Source of the DNA: Streptomyces sp. CBMA152
Lineage (GTDB): Bacteria; Actinomycetota; Actinomycetes; Streptomycetales; Streptomycetaceae
NCBI RefSeq assembly: GCF_014596475.1
Contig: NZ_MECJ01000028.1
Coordinates: forward strand, 496,001 to 560,000
Direction: 5' to 3'
Length of the DNA: 64,000 nucleotides
Of the stretch, positions 59,024-64,000 are shown piece after piece (positions within the stretch are counted from its first letter, which is position 1; every line of letters starts with the position of its first letter). Below the pieces are notes generated by a model that was not told the origin of the DNA, made no database searches, and saw only the letters and a program-made list of their open reading frames with translations. Made by a program: the position numbers and the translations under genes.

Positions 59024-59896
59024 ATGGTCAGCGCACCTCATGAAGCGATGCACCGCATCTTCCAGCAGGATCCCGGGCTCTTCAGTCGCGTCTCGCGCAT
59101 CCTCGGGCTCACCATCCCCGCCCCCGTCGCGGTCACTGTCTTACCCACCGACCTCACCGAGACCAGTCCGATCGAACGTCGCGTGGACACGCTCTTACGT
59201 CTTCAGACCGCGGAGCACGGCGCCTTTCTCCTCGCCGTCGAGGCCCAGGGCAAGAAGGACCCCGACAAGCCGGCGAACTGGGCGTACTACACCTCGTTCC
59301 TCTGGACGAAATACCGGCTGCCCACCGCCCTCCTGGTCGTGTGCCAGGACAGCGCCACCGCTGAGTGGGCTCAGGGACCTGTTGCCAGCGGGCCGCCCCA
59401 GCTGCCCACGCTCACCTTGCGTCCCTCCGTTGTGGGGCCGCACAACATGCCGGTGATCACCGATCTCGACGAGGCCCGCCAGGACCTCGGGCTGGCCACC
59501 CTGTCCGCGATCACCCACGCGTCCAGTCCGGACATCGATGCCATACTGAAAACACTCTCCGCCGCGCTGCGGGACGCGCCCCAAGACCTGTCGTTCATCC
59601 TCTCCGAACTCACCGCGCAGGGCCTGGGCAAGCGCCCGGCCTCACACCTGTGGAGGAACCTGATGGCCGCCGACCTCTCCTTCTTCAAGTCCCCGATCTC
59701 GGAGGAAATCCGGGACGAGGGCCGCGCCAAGGGCCGCGCCGAGGACACCCTGCGCCTCCTGGAGCGCCGCGGAGTCGAGGTCCCCGACGAGGCCCGCGAG
59801 CGCATCACCACCTGCGACGACCTCGACACCCTCAGCCGCTGGTTCGACCTCGCCATCACCGCCACGACCATCGAAGAGGTCTTCGCGGACGCGTAG
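59024..59896 (+). CDS. PD-(D/E)XK nuclease-like (Rpn-like) protein
   Basis: This 290-residue protein opens with a helical region, then ERRVDTLLRLQTAEHGAFLL, AVEAQGKKDPDKPANWAYYT and ALLVVCQDSATAEWAQ. This is a strand-Asp/Glu-x-Gln layout like the PD-(D/E)XK nucleases of the Rpn/transposase-like group. The C-terminal half has a coiled, charged segment (EEIRDEGRAKGRAEDTLRLL) and ends ITATTIEEVFADA. The ATG at 59024 has an AAGGCAAGGAA site. Function is unknown; relatives are often multicopy in Streptomyces and sit in variable regions. Confidence 0.6.
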   Translation: MVSAPHEAMHRIFQQDPGLFSRVSRILGLTIPAPVAVTVLPTDLTETSPIERRVDTLLRLQTAEHGAFLLAVEAQGKKDPDKPANWAYYTSFLWTKYRLPTALLVVCQDSATAEWAQGPVASGPPQLPTLTLRPSVVGPHNMPVITDLDEARQDLGLATLSAITHASSPDIDAILKTLSAALRDAPQDLSFILSELTAQGLGKRPASHLWRNLMAADLSFFKSPISEEIRDEGRAKGRAEDTLRLLERRGVEVPDEARERITTCDDLDTLSRWFDLAITATTIEEVFADA

Positions 59897-59906
59897 GCGC
59901 AGCAGT

Positions 59907-59934
59907 AGTCCCCGGCCGCTGGAGGCCGGGGACT
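59907..59934 (+). terminator. Terminator after the nuclease-like gene
   Basis: AGTCCCCGGCC (59907-59917) pairs perfectly with GGCCGGGGACT (59924-59934) around GCTGGA, ten bases after the stop. Confidence 0.9.
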
Positions 59935-60305
59935 GCGCACTTCACATCGAACCCCGCGCCCGGACCGCATCTGACCGCCTCGTCGCTCCGGGAACGGACG
60001 TGGCCGTCAGGCCGACGGTGAGGCCGCCCACGGGGCTGCGCGGCAGGAGACGTGTCCATCGGCGACTGGACGATCTCTACCGACGGGCTGCCCCGGTACG
60101 CGTAGTCCCGTACCCGGAGCACCGCCGCCGCCCCGCAGACAAATAGCGGGTGGCCGGAAAGAAAACTCCATTCGAAGTAAAGCGGACCACAATTCAAATC
60201 ACCCCATAATCCAATTCCCCCGGGCAACCGCACGCCCTTTCTCCCCGTCTACTCCGGCGACCAGCAGACGCGCCGGATGGCGAATGAAGCAGACGGGGAA
60301 CGTAC
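59935..60305. other. Intergenic region before the PIG-L gene
   Basis: No gene is supported in these 371 bases. The stretch 60157-60225 is distinctly AT-rich for this genome (AAAGAAAACTCC, then ATTCAAATCACC) and probably holds the promoter of the PIG-L gene. A long minus-strand frame across here is a shadow. Confidence 0.55.
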
Positions 60306-62453
60306 GTGTACGGAGGAAAAAGGCGTTACCGCCCCACCAGACGCGCCGTCCTCGGGACGGCCGTCGGTGCCGGGGCCGCTGCCGTGGTCGGGGCGTGTTC
60401 CGTGCCCGAGGCGCAGCGGCATCGGGACGACGGGGCGACCGCCGCGCCGGGGCAGCCCGTGGCGGCCGGGAAGCGGGCCGTGTTGATGCAGATCGTGGCG
60501 CATCCCGACGACGACCTGTACTTCATGAACCCGGATACCCAGCACGCCCTCGACGGCGGGGCCAGGATCGTCAGCGTGTATCTCACCGGCGGCGAGGCCA
60601 ACGGGGACAACCGGGTCGTCAGTGATCCCTCGACCATGCACTACGACAAGGCCGCCTACTCCTCCGCCCGCCACCAGGGGCTTCGACAGGCCTATGCCTC
60701 GCTCATCGGGCTGCCCGTCTTCGCTCCGTGGGAGAAGACCGTCCTGCGACTCCGCGGCGGGCACACGGCCGAGGCCAACACCCTTGCCCACAACGGCCGT
60801 CACGTCGAGCTCGTCTTCCTCAACACCGCCATGCACACCCTGCGCGGCGGCCGCATGGGGCTGCCCAGTCTCTGGGAGGACCGGGCCCTCACCCTGCCCG
60901 TCGTCATCGCCACGGGGTCGCCGGTCACCGCCGCCACCCCGTACACGTACGACGAACTCGTCGAGGTCGTCGCCGGGCTGCTCGACACGTACGCGCCCAC
61001 GCTCGTCCAGACCCTCGACCCCGACCCGGACATCCAGCACAGCACCGAGAAGACGCGGCAGCACGACAGCGAGCAACCCGGCTACGCCGACCACGCCGAC
61101 CACACCGCCGCCGCCTCCTTCGCCTGGGCCGGGATGGTGCGGTATGTCTCCCAGGCCACCCAGCAGCGCAAGGGCGTGCCCGGATTCGCCGTCACCTCCT
61201 ATCGCGCCTACTACAACCGGCACTGGCCCAAGAACCTCCCCCCGGACGTCCTCGCCGAGAAAGCCGCCCACCTGGTCCCCTACGGCGGCGCCCCGGACTG
61301 GAAGTGCGGCAATCCCGGTGGCTGCGGGGACTACAACGTCGGCGGGAAGCGGCCCCTCACCAACTGGAAGGGGTGGGTCCGCTCGACCCACTACCGCTTC
61401 CCGGGGCCCCGGCCCGTCGTCGGCGACGAGCCCGACGGACGCCTCGCCGCGTACGGCGTGCTCGGGCTGCGGGCCGTGCGGTGGCGGGAGACCGCGCCCG
61501 GCAGCGGGCGCTTCGGCGCGCCCGACGACCTCGGCGGCGGGCCGCTCGCGCCCGTACTCGGCGGCGCCGCGCTCAAGGACGGGCGCCAGCTGCTGTTCGG
61601 GCTGCGGTTCTCCTCCGTGGCCGGGCGCGCCGGGGCCAACACCCGTGAGGTGGTGCTGCTCGAACAGGCCACGCCCGGTGGGAAGTTCGCCGCCTGGCGC
61701 GGGCTCGGCAACCCCGAACGCGGTGACGACCGCGGGCGCCGCATCGGCTCCCCCGTCGCCGTCACCGCCCCCGACGGCCGCGTCCATCTCTTCGTGCGCA
61801 ACGCCGACAAGGGCGTCAGCACGCGGGTACGGGAAACCGACGGGTCCTGGGGGCCGTGGGGCGACCTCGGCGGCCAGATCGTTCAGGACGGGCTCGGTAC
61901 CGCCGTCGACTCGGCCGGGCGCGTACATCTCTTCGCGCCCGGCTACGACTTCGTCCATCACTGGACCCAGGACGCCCCCGGACAGCCCCTCGCCTATGTG
62001 AAGAACGGGCCCCGGCTCCCGCTCGCCGTCGACGCGCCCGCCGCCGTCGGGCTCCCCGGCGAAAACGGCGTACAGCTGCTCTACCGCACCCTCACCGACC
62101 CCCGTAAGACCAAGGGCAAGGGCCTCGCCCCGGCCGACCCCAAGCTCGTCTCCATACGCGCGGACGGGACCCAGCCGGGCACGGACGAGCCGAAGTTCGA
62201 CGGATACGGGCCCGTCAGCGCGCTCCACTCCCCCAAGGACGGCCTGGTCGTCCTCGGCAAGGACGCCAAGGGGCGGGTCCAGGCGCTGGTCGGGGACGGG
62301 CGCCGGACCCGCCCGCAAGGCGTGGTCCCCGTCGACGCGCCGACCCTCCACCTCACCGCGCGCGGCCCGGTCGCCGTCGGGCTCGGTGTGGACGGGACGC
62401 CCTGGGTGTGGGCGCTGGGGACCGGCGGGACCTCTGTGCACGCCGCCGGATGA
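60306..62453 (+). CDS. Tat-exported PIG-L family deacetylase lipoprotein with propeller domain
   Basis: In this 715-residue protein PTRRAVLG (10-17) is a twin-arginine motif, followed by a hydrophobic stretch and lipobox VGAC (Cys 31). The PIG-L/LmbE deacetylase domain has IVAHPDDDLYFMNPD (zinc motif AHPDD, 65-69), VYLTGGEANGDN and a late HADH pair. From about residue 380 a repetitive beta-rich half (GRVHLFVRNADKGVSTRVRE, GRVHLFAPGYDFVHHW) looks like a six- or seven-bladed propeller that may bind carbohydrate. It probably removes acetyl groups from an external sugar. The GTG at 60306 has an ACGGGGAA site. Confidence 0.85.
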   Translation: MYGGKRRYRPTRRAVLGTAVGAGAAAVVGACSVPEAQRHRDDGATAAPGQPVAAGKRAVLMQIVAHPDDDLYFMNPDTQHALDGGARIVSVYLTGGEANGDNRVVSDPSTMHYDKAAYSSARHQGLRQAYASLIGLPVFAPWEKTVLRLRGGHTAEANTLAHNGRHVELVFLNTAMHTLRGGRMGLPSLWEDRALTLPVVIATGSPVTAATPYTYDELVEVVAGLLDTYAPTLVQTLDPDPDIQHSTEKTRQHDSEQPGYADHADHTAAASFAWAGMVRYVSQATQQRKGVPGFAVTSYRAYYNRHWPKNLPPDVLAEKAAHLVPYGGAPDWKCGNPGGCGDYNVGGKRPLTNWKGWVRSTHYRFPGPRPVVGDEPDGRLAAYGVLGLRAVRWRETAPGSGRFGAPDDLGGGPLAPVLGGAALKDGRQLLFGLRFSSVAGRAGANTREVVLLEQATPGGKFAAWRGLGNPERGDDRGRRIGSPVAVTAPDGRVHLFVRNADKGVSTRVRETDGSWGPWGDLGGQIVQDGLGTAVDSAGRVHLFAPGYDFVHHWTQDAPGQPLAYVKNGPRLPLAVDAPAAVGLPGENGVQLLYRTLTDPRKTKGKGLAPADPKLVSIRADGTQPGTDEPKFDGYGPVSALHSPKDGLVVLGKDAKGRVQALVGDGRRTRPQGVVPVDAPTLHLTARGPVAVGLGVDGTPWVWALGTGGTSVHAAG

Positions 62454-62483
62454 CCAGGTAGAACGATGACCACGTAGAACAGC

Positions 62484-62517
62484 GAAGGGCCCCGCACCTC
62501 TCGGTGCGGGGCCCTTC
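62484..62517. terminator. Bidirectional terminator between the PIG-L gene and tuf
   Basis: A 15-bp perfect stem (GAAGGGCCCCGCACC with its complement) closes on TCTC. It lies 31 bases after the PIG-L stop and 39 bases after the convergent tuf stop. Confidence 0.93.
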
Positions 62518-62555
62518 TTGGTGCTCAGTTGCGAGCTACCAGGTCAGAACACGAA

Positions 62556-63749
<1,194 letters not shown>

Positions 63750-63820
63750 TGAGTCCTCCTGCGGAGTGGTTCTGTACGCCTTGCTTCATCGGCGCCAGGT
63801 GATCTTTGCTGGGATGCCGG

Positions 63821-63874
63821 GTCCGGGGGCATTCGCCGCAATACTCTCGCATTGCGGCGAATGCCCCGCCGGAC
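63821..63874 (-). other. Long hairpin in the fusA-tuf spacer
   Basis: Bases 63826-63842 and 63851-63867 form a perfect 17-bp stem (arm ATTGCGGCGAATGCCCC on the plus strand) with an eight-base loop. After a one-base bulge the stem extends through GTCCGG/CCGGAC. It sits midway between fusA and tuf and could reduce read-through or protect processed tuf mRNA. Confidence 0.8.
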
Positions 63875-63911
63875 TCCGGTGACAAGCCTAAAGCGGGTGA
63901 ACTCCGAAGAG

Positions 63912-64000
63912 TTACTCGCCCTTGGCCTTCGCGATGATCTCCTCGGCGACGTTCCGCGGAACCTCGGCGTAGGAGTCGAACTGCATCGAGTAGCTTGCGC
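63912..64000 (-). CDS. fusA: Elongation factor G, C-terminal end only
   Basis: The minus strand from the window edge reads ASYSMQFDSYAEVPRNVAEE and IIAKAKGE before a TAA, the standard C-terminus of actinobacterial EF-G. Only about 29 codons are inside the window; the rest lies beyond 64000. Its place upstream of tuf agrees. Confidence 0.93.
   Translation of the reverse strand, partial: ASYSMQFDSYAEVPRNVAEEIIAKAKGE

Noticed and set aside
60249..62441. 730-codon minus-strand open frame
   Set aside because: It is antisense to the PIG-L gene, which has a Tat signal, a zinc motif and a ribosome site; the antisense product has none.

Overview
The window is high-GC actinobacterial DNA and almost certainly comes from a Streptomyces chromosome. 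Evidence includes third-position GC bias, frequent GTG starts, four-base GTGA/ATGA gene overlaps, a His-tailed GroEL1, a type-Z S14 and the complete Streptomyces-style S10-spc-alpha ribosomal block. Recognisable housekeeping genes follow the conserved actinomycete order, mostly on the minus strand: fusA (partial, right edge), tuf, S10-spc-alpha (rpsJ to rplQ), truA, rplM-rpsI, glmM, glmS-acpS, alr, tsaE, tsaB-rimI-tsaD and groES-groEL1.

Left part (1-25.5 kb): a 2-hydroxyacid dehydrogenase cut by the window edge and followed by four 25-bp tandem repeats; a SnoaL-like protein; groEL1/groES with two CIRCE operators; two tandem NodB-type lipoproteins, one with its catalytic motifs erased; and a THUMP-like methyltransferase carrying an in-frame 36-bp repeat insertion. 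From 7.6 to 12.4 kb lies a plus-strand WXG100/type VII toxin locus: two WXG proteins, a large toxin ending in a CdiA-type RNase A-like domain, candidate immunity genes (one frameshifted), a truncated orphan RNase A-like module and a CdiI-like immunity protein. Next come an imine-reductase-like enzyme, a VOC protein, an ECF42-type sigma factor with its DGPF partner and probable autoregulated promoter, a third NodB lipoprotein, the tRNA t6A genes, alanine racemase and an L,D-transpeptidase.

Middle (25.5-54 kb): the NAD(P)HX repair gene is bracketed by inverted copies, about 160 bp long, of an intergenic repeat that recurs elsewhere in the window. It is followed by acpS, glmS, coaA, glmM, rpsI, rplM, an ABC-F ATPase, a membrane-anchored unknown, truA and then the ribosomal block. 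Many transcription units end in, or are separated by, strong GC hairpins, and two near rplQ have UUCG loops.

Right part (54-64 kb): between the S10 operon and tuf sits a second type VII-type locus on the minus strand. It holds an SseB-like protein, a WXG-like partner, a toxin with a pierisin/scabin-like ADP-ribosyltransferase domain and an overlapping immunity-like gene. Likely gene remnants lie downstream of it. A PD-(D/E)XK/Rpn-like protein, a Tat-exported PIG-L deacetylase, tuf and the 3' end of fusA complete the window.

The two toxin-immunity loci, with different toxic chemistries, are the main accessory content and the best candidates for new biology. All family assignments come from reading motifs by eye; no database search was possible.
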